A stretch of 64,000 nt of DNA. It comes from Pedococcus bigeumensis. GTDB lineage: Bacteria; Actinomycetota; Actinomycetes; Actinomycetales; Dermatophilaceae. Below the pieces are notes generated by a model. It did not search any database. It was not told where the DNA came from and saw only the letters and a list, made by a program, of their open reading frames with translations. The first letter of the stretch is position 1. Each line of letters begins with the position of its first letter. This document shows, piece by piece, positions 53,139 through 61,385 of this stretch. The stretch is from NCBI RefSeq assembly GCF_006438965.1, contig NZ_RCZM01000008.1:32400-96399 (forward strand), in the 5' to 3' direction. A program made the position numbers and the translations under genes.

Positions 53139-53627
53139 CTATCGGTGCAGCGCCAACGCAAGGAGCACCGCCGCGGCCAGCGCCGCGACGACCCTGACGT
53201 GGTTCCACGCCGTCCACGACCGTCGGTATGCCGCCCACTCACCTGCCGCAGACGCCGCATCCGCGTCGAGGGCGGCCAGGGCGTTGTTGCGCGGGATGTT
53301 CGCGACCGCCGTGACGAGGAAGGCCGCGACGCCCAGGAGGGCGCCGACCGCCAGCTGCGTTCGGTGGTCGACCAGGACGGTGTCACCCAGTCCCTTGCCC
53401 GTGACGGCAAGGACTGCGGCGACGAGGGACCCGAGCGGTGACAGCAGCAGGGGCAGCAGCAACCCCTGCGGCGCGTCCTCGTTGAGGCGCTGCATCGCGC
53501 GAATGCCCTCGGGCGGTGCGAGCCGCCCCAAGGACTTCATCACGAACGTCGAGAACGCGAACAGCGCGCCACCGATCACGGCCGAGGCCAACGCGGTCAC
53601 GGCCACCACGACCTCGGCCCAGCTCAC
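53139..53627 (-). CDS. DUF1772 family membrane protein
   Basis: A 162-residue protein with four predicted helices. GGALFAFSTFVMKSLGRL and AMQRLNEDAPQG are typical of DUF1772 (anthrone-oxygenase-like) proteins. GTG start. The function is unknown in bacteria. Confidence 0.8.
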   Translation of the reverse strand: MSWAEVVVAVTALASAVIGGALFAFSTFVMKSLGRLAPPEGIRAMQRLNEDAPQGLLLPLLLSPLGSLVAAVLAVTGKGLGDTVLVDHRTQLAVGALLGVAAFLVTAVANIPRNNALAALDADAASAAGEWAAYRRSWTAWNHVRVVAALAAAVLLALALHR

Positions 53628-53657
53628 AGCAGCGCCCAGCTCACCGCGAAGCCCGGC

Positions 53658-56567
53658 TCACAGCGGCACCACGTTGACCAGCCTGGGTGCCCGCACGATC
53701 ACGGTCCTGATGCCCGCCTCCGTCGCCGCGACGACCTTGGGCAGCCCTAGCACCTGTTCGCGCAGGGCGTCCTCGCTGATGTCTGACGGCACCTCGAGGC
53801 GGTCGCGCACCTTGCCCTTGATCTGGACTACGCAGGTGACGGTGTCCTCGACGAGCATGGCCGGGTCGGCCACCGGGAACGTCTCGAAGGTGATCGACTC
53901 GGAGTGACCCAGCCGCTGCCACAGCTCCTCGGCGATGTGCGGAGCGAGCGGCGCCACCATGACGACGAGCTTCTCGGCGGCTTCGCGAGGCACTGCGTCG
54001 AGCTTGGTCAGCGCGTTGTTCAGCTCGATCAGACGAGCAATGGCGGTGTTGAAGCCCAGCGTCGGGAAGTCCTTGGACACCGCGTCGATCGTCTTGTGCA
54101 GGGCCCGGGCCGTCGCGTCGTCCAGCGGCACGTCGACCACCCGCACGGCACCGGTCTCCTCGTCGATCACGTTGCGCCACAGGCGTTGCAGGAACCGCTG
54201 CGCCCCGACGACGGCCCGCGTCTCCCACGGCTTGCTCAGCTCAAGCGGGCCCATCGACATCTCATAGACGCGCAGGGTGTCGGCGCCGTACTGCTCGAAC
54301 ATCTCGTCCGGGCTGACAACGTTCTTGAGCGACTTGCCGATCTTGCCGAACTCACGGGTGACCGGTTGGCCCTGCCAGGCGTAGGACGTCTCGCCGGTGG
54401 CGGGATCGGCCACCTCGACGACCTCGGACGCCTCGACGGGCTGGCCACGGTCGTCCCGGTAGGCCGGCGCCTGGATGTAGCCCTGCGAGAAGTACTTCCG
54501 GAACGGCTCGTCGCTCGTGACATGTCCCAGGTCGTGCAGCACCTTGTGCCAGAAGCGTGCGTACAGCAGGTGCAGCACTGCATGTTCGACGCCGCCGATG
54601 TAGAGGTCCACCCCACCCGGGTCGACGACGCCCTCGGCCGCGCCGATCACGGGAGTCGCATGCGGGCCCATCCAGTAGGCCTCGTTCTCGGGGTCGACGA
54701 AGGCCGCGTCGTTGGCCGGGTCGAGGTATCGCAGGTAGTACCAACAGGATCCGGCCCAGTTGGGCATCGTGTTGGTCTCGCGGCGGAACTTGCGCAGCCC
54801 GCGCCCGTCGCCCAGGTCCAGCTCGACGTTGACCCACTCCTCGACCCGGCCCAGCGGCGGCTCGGGCTGGCTGCTCGCGTCCTCGGGCTCGAACGTCTTG
54901 GGCGAGTAGTCGGGGACGTCCGGCAGCTCGACCGGCAGCATCGAGTCCGGCACCGCGTGGCTGACCCCGTCCTCGTCGAAGACGATCGGGAACGGCTCGC
55001 CCCAGTAGCGCTGACGGCTGAACAGCCAGTCACGCAGCTTGTAGTTCACCGTGGGCTGGCCGAATCCCTTGCCTGCCAACCACTCGATGATGGTCGCCTT
55101 GGCCTCGGAGACACCCAGGCCATCCAGCGATACCTCGGCGTTGGCCGAGTTGACCGCCGGTCCCTCACCGGTGAACGGCTCGTCCTCCGGGTGGCCCTCG
55201 GAGGGCTGCACGGTCCGGATGATCGGCAGCTCGAACTGCGTGGCGAAGTCCCAGTCGCGCTGGTCCTGCCCCGGCACCGCCATGATCGCGCCGGTGCCGT
55301 AGCCCATCAGGACGTAGTCCGCGATGAACACCGGGATCCGTTGCCCGTTGACGGGATTCGTCGCGAAGGCACCGGTGAAGACACCGGTCTTGTCCTTGCC
55401 TTCCGTCTGCCGTTCCACGTCGCTCTTGCGCGACGCCGCCAGCCGGTATGCCGCGACGGCAGCTGCCGGGGACGCCTGACCCGAGGTCCACGTCGGGTTG
55501 GTGTCGGATGCCCAGTCACCCTGCGGGACCAGCGAGTCCACCAAGGGGTGCTCAGGTGCCAGCACCATGAAGGTGGCGCCGAACAACGTGTCGGGGCGGG
55601 TGGTGAACACCTCGATCGGGATGTCGGTCCCGTCCACGGCGAAGGCGACACGCGCTCCCTGGCTGCGCCCGATCCAGTTGCGCTGCATGGCTTTGACCTT
55701 GTCCGGCCAGTCGACGCGGTCGAGGTCGTCAGCCAGCCGGTCGGCATACGCGGTGATCCGCATCATCCACTGGCGCAGGTTGGTCTTGAAGACGGGGTAG
55801 TTGCCCCGCTCGGAGCGGCCGTCGTTCGTGACCTCCTCGTTGGACAGCACCGTGCCCAGGCCGGGCGCCCAGTTGACGGGCGCCTCCGAGGTGTAGGCCA
55901 GCCGGAACATGTCGAGGATCTCGGCGCGCTCGACATCGTTCATCTCGGCCCAGGGACGGCCCTCGGAGTTCACGGCCCAGCGGCTGCCACCCTCCTTCTC
56001 GAACTCCGCGACCAGCTCGGAGATCGGCCGGGCGCGGCCCTTCCCACCGTCGGGGCGCACCGCCTCCGGGTCGTACCAGGAGTTGTAGATCTGGGTGAAG
56101 ATCCACTGCGTCCACTTGTAGTAGCCCGGGTCGATCGTCGCGATGGTGCGCCGGTCGTCGTGCCCCAGCCCCAGCCTGCGCAGCTGGCGCTTCATGACGA
56201 CCATGTTCTCCTCGGTCGTCTTGCGCGGGTGCTCGCCGGTCTGCACGGCATACTGCTCCGCCGGCAGGCCGAACGCGTCGTAGCCCAGGCAGTGCAGAAC
56301 GTTTTTGCCGGTCATCCGGTGGTAGCGCGCGAACACGTCCGTGGCGATGTAGCCCAGCGGGTGCCCGACGTGCAGGCCAGCTCCACTGGGGTAGGGGAAC
56401 ATGTCGAGGACGAGCAGCTTCTCGCGACCGGCGACCTTGTCCGGCTCGGCCCACGGACCGGCGGGATTGGGCGCGTGGAAGGTGCCCTCCTCCTCCCAGC
56501 GGTCCTGCCAGGCCAGCTCGATCGTCTCGGCCAGGTCGGCGGTGTAGCGGTAGGGCGTCTCGCTCAT
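53658..56567 (-). CDS. leuS: Leucyl-tRNA synthetase
   Basis: A 969-residue class I synthetase. The HIGH-type signature is [16 protein letters not shown] and the KMSKS-type signature appears as KIGKSLKN. An editing domain lies in between ([19 protein letters not shown]). It charges tRNA-Leu and edits mischarged products. Unlike most genes here it carries a leader with a short Leu-rich peptide and a terminator (see 56639-56731). Confidence 0.96.
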   Translation of the reverse strand: MSETPYRYTADLAETIELAWQDRWEEEGTFHAPNPAGPWAEPDKVAGREKLLVLDMFPYPSGAGLHVGHPLGYIATDVFARYHRMTGKNVLHCLGYDAFGLPAEQYAVQTGEHPRKTTEENMVVMKRQLRRLGLGHDDRRTIATIDPGYYKWTQWIFTQIYNSWYDPEAVRPDGGKGRARPISELVAEFEKEGGSRWAVNSEGRPWAEMNDVERAEILDMFRLAYTSEAPVNWAPGLGTVLSNEEVTNDGRSERGNYPVFKTNLRQWMMRITAYADRLADDLDRVDWPDKVKAMQRNWIGRSQGARVAFAVDGTDIPIEVFTTRPDTLFGATFMVLAPEHPLVDSLVPQGDWASDTNPTWTSGQASPAAAVAAYRLAASRKSDVERQTEGKDKTGVFTGAFATNPVNGQRIPVFIADYVLMGYGTGAIMAVPGQDQRDWDFATQFELPIIRTVQPSEGHPEDEPFTGEGPAVNSANAEVSLDGLGVSEAKATIIEWLAGKGFGQPTVNYKLRDWLFSRQRYWGEPFPIVFDEDGVSHAVPDSMLPVELPDVPDYSPKTFEPEDASSQPEPPLGRVEEWVNVELDLGDGRGLRKFRRETNTMPNWAGSCWYYLRYLDPANDAAFVDPENEAYWMGPHATPVIGAAEGVVDPGGVDLYIGGVEHAVLHLLYARFWHKVLHDLGHVTSDEPFRKYFSQGYIQAPAYRDDRGQPVEASEVVEVADPATGETSYAWQGQPVTREFGKIGKSLKNVVSPDEMFEQYGADTLRVYEMSMGPLELSKPWETRAVVGAQRFLQRLWRNVIDEETGAVRVVDVPLDDATARALHKTIDAVSKDFPTLGFNTAIARLIELNNALTKLDAVPREAAEKLVVMVAPLAPHIAEELWQRLGHSESITFETFPVADPAMLVEDTVTCVVQIKGKVRDRLEVPSDISEDALREQVLGLPKVVAATEAGIRTVIVRAPRLVNVVPL

Positions 56568-56638
56568 CTCATCCTCACGTCTGCTCGTCGGTGCAATCCC
56601 GCAACTGAGTCGTCACACAACTGGGTCGTGACACAGAA

Positions 56639-56662
56639 GAACCCCTCACGCAGGAGGGGTTC
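56639..56662 (-). terminator. leuS leader terminator hairpin
   Basis: GAACCCCTC (56639-56647) pairs with GAGGGGTTC (56654-56662) around a 6-nt loop. On the minus strand the stem is followed by TTCTGTGTC. It stands 72 bp upstream of the leuS start and downstream of the leader peptide, the layout of a transcription attenuator. Confidence 0.75.
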
Positions 56663-56704
56663 GCCGCGGTGACGTGGACCGGGTGGTCCGGATCGTCAAC
56701 GCGG

Positions 56705-56731
56705 CTAGGGAAGAAGCAGGGACCGTGCCAT
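56705..56731 (-). CDS. leuS leader peptide (MARSLLLP)
   Basis: ATG GCA CGG TCC CTG CTT CTT CCC TAG encodes eight residues with three consecutive leucines, two using CTT, which is rare in this GC-rich DNA. Ribosome stalling at these codons when Leu-tRNA is low would favour anti-termination. TAACCT about 7 bases upstream of the ATG could be a -10 box, implying a leaderless start. Comparable leuS attenuators have been described for actinobacteria. Confidence 0.65.
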   Translation of the reverse strand: MARSLLLP

Positions 56732-56830
56732 GGCAAAAGGTTACCGCAGCGGCCTCGCGACCGGCCATGTCACCCTCTCCTACGCAGATCGGACGATGAC
56801 AGGACGAGAAGGGGGTCGTACGTTCGGGCC

Positions 56831-57364
56831 ATGGGGATGACAGACCGCGTGGTCGGCTTCGTGCGCCGGACCACCCCGTACCTGGGTCTGGTCGGCGGGC
56901 TGCTCTTCTTCGCCTACTGGTTCGTCCGCGCTCGTGAGGTCGCGCTGCCCACGGGGGTCGGAGCGCTCCTGGATGTCGGCACTGTCGTCCTGCTCGGCAC
57001 CGCCGTACTCGGCTACCAGCTCGCCCAGGGCCTCGAGCCCGGGGCGTGGGTCGGGTGGGCCGGCGTGGCCGCCGTCCTCGAGGGACTCGTCTCCTCGCCG
57101 CCGACCGTGTGCCTGGGACTGGTCCTGCTGGGTGTCTCGATCGCCCGGTGCGGAGTCCACCCGCGAGTCCCCGGGATCATCATGTCCGTCAGCGCCTTGG
57201 CCCTGTTCCTGTCCTACTTCATGTCGGCCGGGTTCGGCCGCGGCTACGCCGAGGTAGGACTGCTAGCCAAGGGCGTGATGGGTCTGGCCCTCATCGGTGT
57301 GGTGGCGTCCCTGGCGGACCTGCTCGTGATCGAGCGCGGCGCCGCGCAGCACGCCAAGGCCTGA
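56831..57364 (+). CDS. Multi-pass membrane protein, unknown
   Basis: A 177-residue protein with about five to six hydrophobic segments (YLGLVGGLLFFAYWFV, LLDVGTVVLLGTAVLGY, VCLGLVLLGVSIA, IIMSVSALALFLSYFM, GVMGLALIGVVASLADLLV). An in-frame ATG at 56837 is equally possible. No family is recognised. Its stop codon is part of the terminator hairpin. Confidence 0.7.
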   Translation: MGMTDRVVGFVRRTTPYLGLVGGLLFFAYWFVRAREVALPTGVGALLDVGTVVLLGTAVLGYQLAQGLEPGAWVGWAGVAAVLEGLVSSPPTVCLGLVLLGVSIARCGVHPRVPGIIMSVSALALFLSYFMSAGFGRGYAEVGLLAKGVMGLALIGVVASLADLLVIERGAAQHAKA

Positions 57365-57386
57365 CAACCCACTAGGGGGTTGTCAG
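57361..57386 (+). terminator. 10-bp perfect hairpin overlapping a stop codon
   Basis: CTGACAACCC (57361-57370) and GGGTTGTCAG (57377-57386) with a 6-nt loop. It includes the TGA of the membrane protein and runs straight into the tandem repeat. Confidence 0.65.
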
Positions 57387-57539
57387 TCCGGGTCAGTCCG
57401 GGTCAGTCCGGGTCAGTCCGGGTCAGTCCGGGTCAGTCCGGGTCAGTCCGGGTCAGTCCGGGTCAGTCCGGGTCAGTCCGGGTCAGTCCGGGTCAGTCCG
57501 GCGGGTCAGTCCGGCGGGTCAGTCCGGCGGGTCAGTCGG
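57381..57539. repeat. Tandem repeat: 12 units of GGTCAGTCCG, then 3 of GCGGGTCAGTCCG
   Basis: 57381-57500 consists of twelve 10-bp units (the first reads TGTCAGTCCG, the next eleven are identical). 57501-57539 has three 13-bp units that insert GCG, the last ending CGG. The identical array suggests recent slippage and probably length variation between strains. It separates two convergent genes and contains the 3' end of the small minus-strand frame. Confidence 0.95.
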
Positions 57540-57671
57540 GTCGGCTTCCGGTTCGGGCTGCTGGACGGCGCCACAGTCGAGGAGCACGGGCTCTTCGTAG
57601 CCGGGCGGAACGGGCGGGTCCGGGGTCACGGGCGGGAACGTCGTCCCGTCCGGGCGAAGGTGCGAGGTCAT
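57519..57671 (-). CDS. Possible 50-residue Pro/Asp-rich protein downstream of the sigma factor
   Basis: The ATG overlaps the sigma factor stop by 4 bases (ATGA). The frame encodes a proline-rich acidic peptide (RPDGTTFPPVTPDPPVPPGYEEP...) and stops inside the 13-bp repeats. Coupling to the sigma gene argues for translation. Composition and length are weak evidence. It might modulate the sigma factor. Confidence 0.4.
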   Translation of the reverse strand: MTSHLRPDGTTFPPVTPDPPVPPGYEEPVLLDCGAVQQPEPEADPTDPPD

Positions 57672-58486
57672 GCCGCCACCGCCTCGTCCCCGAGGCCCTG
57701 CCGGAGCCGAGCCAGGATCGAGGTCAGCAGTCTCGACACCTGCATCTGGCTCACCCCCAGCACGGTCCCGATCTGTGCCTGCGTCTGGTCCTCGACGAAA
57801 CGCAGACGGACGATCAGCTGCTCGCGGTCCGAGAGCAGCGAGAGGACCGAACGCAGCGACGCCACTCGTAGCATCTGCTCGATCGCGGAGCTCTCGTCGG
57901 CAACGGAGTCAGCCCTCGACCCGCCGCGCTCGTCGGGCAGGTCGAGGGACAAGGTCGAGTAGGCAGAGCCGCAGAGCTTCGCGAGAACCACCTCGCGCGC
58001 ATCGAGCCCCAACGCGTCGGCCATCTCCTCGCTCGTGGGTGCCCGGCGCAGGCTCTGGGTGAGCTGCTCCTCGTCCGCCCCGAGGAGCGCTCGGACCTCC
58101 TGCAGCCGTCGCGGCGGACGGACCGCCCAGCCGCAGTCCCGGAAGTGGCGCTTGACCTCTCCGGAGATCGTCGGCATGGCGTAGGAGACGAAGCTGCTGC
58201 CCATCCCGGCCCGGTAGCCGCGGGCTGCCTTGACCAGGCCCAGCCGGCCGACCTGGACGAGGTCGTCGTGGTCGATCCCCCGTCCGCGGTAGCGCCTCGC
58301 CACCTGCTCAGGGAGGTCGAGGGTGAGCAGCACCGCCTCGTCCCGCAGGGCCTCGACCTCGCGGCGGTCGTTGGACGCCAGGGCCAGCTGCAGCAACGCA
58401 TCCGCGCGCTCGTGCGGACCTGGTGTGATGTCGCCTGACCTGCCGGAGGGCGCCTGAACAGGGGTCGAGGATGGTGTCGCGCGCAT
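57668..58486 (-). CDS. SigB/SigF-family RNA polymerase sigma factor
   Basis: A 272-residue protein. Region 2 (HDDLVQVGRLGLVKAARGYRAGMGSSFVSYAMPTISGEVKRHFRD), region 3 (AVRPPRRLQEVRALL) and region 4 (LSDREQLIVRLRFVEDQTQAQIGTVLGVSQMQVSRLL) are typical of the general-stress/sporulation group. No anti-sigma or anti-anti-sigma gene is adjacent. Likely targets include the neighbouring hemerythrin gene, which has a SigB-type promoter. Confidence 0.9.
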   Translation of the reverse strand: MRATPSSTPVQAPSGRSGDITPGPHERADALLQLALASNDRREVEALRDEAVLLTLDLPEQVARRYRGRGIDHDDLVQVGRLGLVKAARGYRAGMGSSFVSYAMPTISGEVKRHFRDCGWAVRPPRRLQEVRALLGADEEQLTQSLRRAPTSEEMADALGLDAREVVLAKLCGSAYSTLSLDLPDERGGSRADSVADESSAIEQMLRVASLRSVLSLLSDREQLIVRLRFVEDQTQAQIGTVLGVSQMQVSRLLTSILARLRQGLGDEAVAA

Positions 58487-58654
58487 GGTGGTCCCGTCTC
58501 TGGTGGAGAACGGTGGCACCTCTGCTGGACCACGTGTAGTACCTCCAGACAACCACGCGCGACGGCCGCGTGCAACAGCGGGACGAGGCAAAGCTGCAGG
58601 TCAGGCGGTGCGAAGCAGCCGTCGGCTGGTCCCGGAGAGGTTTGCGCTCGGAGG

Positions 58655-58680
58655 GTTTCCGAAGGCGCGACAAAGGGTAG
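58655..58680 (+). promoter_or_regulatory. SigB-type promoter for the hemerythrin gene
   Basis: GTTTCC (58655-58660), 14 bp, GGGTAG (58675-58680) matches the GTTT-N14/15-GGGTA pattern of SigB/SigF-dependent promoters. It lies about 60 bp upstream of the hemerythrin start and 190 bp from the sigma gene start. Confidence 0.55.
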
Positions 58681-58740
58681 ACACCCGTTACCCGGGACGC
58701 GAACGATCCTGCGCCGGGCTTCGACCTTTCAGGAGTACCC

Positions 58741-59238
58741 GTGTCCAACGACGCCATCGTCATCCTTCGCGACGACCACAAGCAGGTCCGTGCCCTGTTC
58801 CGCGAGTTCGAGAAGCCGAGCACCACGAAGCCCCGCAAGGGCGCCATCGTCAAGAAGGTCATCGAGCTGCTCACGGTCCACACCTACATCGAGAACGAGG
58901 TCATGTACCCCGAGGTGCGGCGGCTGCTGCCCAACCTGGAGGACGACATCCTCGAGTCCTACGAGGAGCACCACGTCGCCGACGTCCTCGTGATGGAGCT
59001 CGCTGCATTGAAGCCCGGGGACGAGCGGTTCGAGGCCAAGACGACCGTGCTCATCGAGAACGTCCGGCACCACATGGACGAGGAGGAGCAGGACTGGTTC
59101 CCCAAGGTGCGCGACGGGCTGAGCCGAACGCAGCTCCGCGACCTCGGGGAGCAGCTGCTGGCCGCGAAGAAGAAGGCGCCCAAGTCCCCCGCCCAGCCCA
59201 GCGCCCTCAAGAAGGCCGTTGACGCGGTCGTGGCCTGA
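58741..59238 (+). CDS. Hemerythrin domain protein
   Basis: A 165-residue four-helix protein with the HHE-type metal ligands: RDDHKQV, HTYIENEVMYPEV, EEHHVADV and HHMDEEEQDWFP. The tail is Lys/Ala-rich. GTG start with AGGAG 6 bases before. It binds a di-iron centre and may sense or buffer oxygen or reactive species under stress. Confidence 0.88.
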   Translation: MSNDAIVILRDDHKQVRALFREFEKPSTTKPRKGAIVKKVIELLTVHTYIENEVMYPEVRRLLPNLEDDILESYEEHHVADVLVMELAALKPGDERFEAKTTVLIENVRHHMDEEEQDWFPKVRDGLSRTQLRDLGEQLLAAKKKAPKSPAQPSALKKAVDAVVA

Positions 59239-59240
59239 GC

Positions 59241-60020
59241 ATGGCGCAGTCCCTCGGTGAGTCCCCAGCGGTCTCCGAGTCACCTGACCGTCCTGCTCTC
59301 ACCGCCGTGCCCGACCTCCCTGAGCTGCTCGAGGACCTGGCTGCCAGCCAGGACGCCGGGAGCCGTCCCGAGGAGATCGGGGACGGACTCGAGGCGATGG
59401 TGCTGCACCCGGACTACCCGTGCCTCGGCGCGCGGTCCGTCTTCAACCGCGACCGGGCCACCGTCGTCGTGCTCGAGGGCCTGGCCACACACGCCGCCAC
59501 CACGACGCTGGTCAGTGCCCTGACCGAGTTCGGTCAGGGCACTGACCGGGCGGCAGGTTTCGCCTCCCTCGTCGCCGTCTTCCGCGCGACGGACGTCGCC
59601 GACGAGACCGAGTTCGAGACCCTCCTGTGGCGGCAGCTCGAGCTGCTGCACGAGGCCGACCACCAAGCCTGGGACCCGCGGGTGTCCGACGACCCGGGCA
59701 ACCCGCACTTCGCGTTCAGCCTCGGTGGGACCGCGTTCTTCGTCGTGGGCCTGCACCCGCAGTCGTCCCGGATCGCCCGTCGCACACCGCTGCCCACCCT
59801 GGTCTTCAACCTGCACGAGCAGTTCGAGGAGCTGCGGGGTTCGGACCGCTTCGACCGGATGCGTGACACGATCAGGCGCCGTGACACCGAGCTGCAGGGA
59901 AGTCTCAACCCGATGGTCGCCGACCACGGGCGCAGCTCCGAGGCCAGGCAGTACTCCGGCCGGGCGGTTCCGGCAGCCTGGGAGCCGCCAGCCAGTTTCG
60001 GCGACAAGGAGACCAGGTGA
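59241..60020 (+). CDS. YqcI/YcgG (GntA-like) heme-dependent oxygenase family protein
   Basis: A 259-residue protein. YPCLGARSVFN, FWRQLELLHEAD-like WRQLELLHEADHQAWDPRVSDDP and FSLGGTAFFVVGLHPQSSRIARR match the YqcI/YcgG family, some of whose members hydroxylate guanidino groups such as those of arginine derivatives. It overlaps the DUF1989 gene (GTGA), with which it forms an operon. Substrate unknown. Confidence 0.82.
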   Translation: MAQSLGESPAVSESPDRPALTAVPDLPELLEDLAASQDAGSRPEEIGDGLEAMVLHPDYPCLGARSVFNRDRATVVVLEGLATHAATTTLVSALTEFGQGTDRAAGFASLVAVFRATDVADETEFETLLWRQLELLHEADHQAWDPRVSDDPGNPHFAFSLGGTAFFVVGLHPQSSRIARRTPLPTLVFNLHEQFEELRGSDRFDRMRDTIRRRDTELQGSLNPMVADHGRSSEARQYSGRAVPAAWEPPASFGDKETR

Positions 60021-60667
60021 GCACCACCCTCGCGCCGCAGACCGGGACAGGGTTCCTGCTCCGGGCCGGCCAGGTCCTGACTGTCACCGACCTGCAGGGC
60101 GGACAGGTCAGCGACCTGTTCTGCTTCAACGCCGACGACCACGAGGAGAAGCTGTCCGGCGGTCGCACGATCGACTACGCCAACACAATCTTTCTCACGA
60201 CCGGTCATGTGCTCTACAGCAACCGCAGCGCTCCCATGCTGACGGTCGTCGAGGACACCTGCGGGCGTCACGACTTCCTGCTCACCCCGTGCAGCCAGGA
60301 CACCTTCGACCTGCTCTATCCGGAGTTCGAAGGCGCCTACCACCCCAGCTGCCTGGAGAACCTCAGCACCGGCCTGGCCCAGTTCGGGGTGCAGCCGGAC
60401 CAGATCGGCACGACGCTCAACATCTTCATGAACGTCTGGCCCGAGCCAGGCGGGGAGCTGCACATCGACCCTCCGACGTCCGTGGCAGGCGATCGGTTCT
60501 CGGTCCGGGCCGAGATGGACCTGCACGTCGGACTGACGGCCTGCTCCGCGGAGAAGTCGAACGGCGGGGTGTGCAAACCCATCGAGTTCGCGGTGTCCGA
60601 AGGAGAGCACGCCCTCCGTGGTGGGCTGAAGTTCGAGCCCGTCAGCGAAGAACCGCCCCGCGGGTGA
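60017..60667 (+). CDS. DUF1989 (urea carboxylase-associated) family protein
   Basis: A 216-residue protein. GQVLTVTDLQGGQVSDLFCFN, RTIDYANTIFLTTGHVLYSN and CSAEKSNGGVCKPIEF are characteristic of DUF1989, often found in urea/guanidine-utilisation clusters. A metal-binding cupin-like role has been suggested for the family. Paired with the upstream oxygenase-like gene it suggests nitrogen-compound metabolism. Confidence 0.85.
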   Translation: MSTTLAPQTGTGFLLRAGQVLTVTDLQGGQVSDLFCFNADDHEEKLSGGRTIDYANTIFLTTGHVLYSNRSAPMLTVVEDTCGRHDFLLTPCSQDTFDLLYPEFEGAYHPSCLENLSTGLAQFGVQPDQIGTTLNIFMNVWPEPGGELHIDPPTSVAGDRFSVRAEMDLHVGLTACSAEKSNGGVCKPIEFAVSEGEHALRGGLKFEPVSEEPPRG

Positions 60668-60677
60668 TACTGACCCC

Positions 60678-61385
60678 ATGCAGACACCCATTCCGCGCGA
60701 GGCGACTGAGGCCTTCGCGTCCCTCGCCAAGCTCGTCTACGCCGGGTCCGCGTCGCAGGAGGTCCTCGACGCGATCTGCCGCACTGCGATCGAGATCATC
60801 CCTGGGGCCCACCACGCGTGCATCTCCACGCTCGACGCCAACGAGCAACTTCACACACAAGCTTCCACCGACGACATCGCGAGCACGATGGACCGGCTCG
60901 AGTCCGAGGCCCACGAGGGCCCGTGCCTGGACAGCATCGTCGAGGACTCCGTCCAGCATGACGCCGACATCACTGACGACACGAAGTGGCCGCGGCTCGC
61001 CGAGCTGACTGTCAGCCGCACTCCGGTGCGCGGGATGCTGGGCTATCAGCTGATGGACGGGCTCGGTAGCCGAGCGGCCTTCAACGTCTTCTCGGACACC
61101 CCCGGAGCGCTGACCACGGAGTCCGTTGACGTCGGTGCCGTGCTGGCTGCCTTCACCTCGGTGGCCCTGGCGGCCGCCGAGCGTCAGACCAGCGCGGAGA
61201 ACCTCAGACGCGGTCTCGAGAGCAACCGTGAGATCGGCAAAGCGATCGGACTGCTCATGGCAGCCCACAAGGTGAGCGACGAAGAGGCCTTCCAGATCCT
61301 CCGCAGTGCCTCGAGCCGCACCAATACCAAGCTCGCCGCGTTGGCAGACAAGATCAACGAGAGCCACCGCGAAAATCTGGCCTGA
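60678..61385 (+). CDS. GAF-ANTAR regulator
   Basis: A 235-residue protein with an N-terminal GAF sensor (about residues 15-165, AHHACISTLDANEQL...) and a C-terminal ANTAR RNA-binding domain (LESNREIGKAIGLLMAAHKVSDEEAFQIL...). ANTAR proteins act as antiterminators on paired hexaloop stem-loops, common in actinobacteria. Co-directional with the two genes before. Confidence 0.9.
   Translation: MQTPIPREATEAFASLAKLVYAGSASQEVLDAICRTAIEIIPGAHHACISTLDANEQLHTQASTDDIASTMDRLESEAHEGPCLDSIVEDSVQHDADITDDTKWPRLAELTVSRTPVRGMLGYQLMDGLGSRAAFNVFSDTPGALTTESVDVGAVLAAFTSVALAAAERQTSAENLRRGLESNREIGKAIGLLMAAHKVSDEEAFQILRSASSRTNTKLAALADKINESHRENLA

Larger units (their letters stand above)
23034..55454. repeat. Dispersed GGTATGCCG motif family (21 copies)
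   Basis: Plus-strand copies start at 23034, 24367, 27611, 31350, 42733, 43011, 46706, 48420, 49332, 53093, 53225 and 55445. Complement copies start at 23056, 28243, 30389, 33951, 34959, 46177, 48021, 51507 and 52753. Most extend to GGTATGCCGC. Near matches occur at 21401, 25452, 40941, 42543, 55742 and 56245. None occurs in the transposon. Within genes the motif is read in all three frames (Tyr-Ala, Met-Pro, Gly-Ile-Pro with rare ATA, Val-Cys-Arg), so selection is on DNA rather than on protein. Confidence 0.85.

Noticed and set aside
23034..55454. GGTATGCCG as a codon-pair (Tyr-Ala-Ala) effect or KOPS-like polar signal
   Set aside because: The motif appears in all frames and in non-coding positions, which excludes codon-pair bias. 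The near-equal strand counts in this window argue against a polar segregation signal, although a genome-wide test is needed.
53904..56672. 922-codon plus-strand frame antisense to leuS
   Set aside because: Shadow of the leuS reading frame; no domains and no ribosome-binding site.
56568..56740. T-box riboswitch upstream of leuS
   Set aside because: The interval is too short and lacks the T-box sequence and specifier loop; the leader peptide plus terminator explains it better.
57381..57539. CRISPR array
   Set aside because: Units are 10 and 13 bp and directly adjacent without unique spacers; no cas genes nearby.
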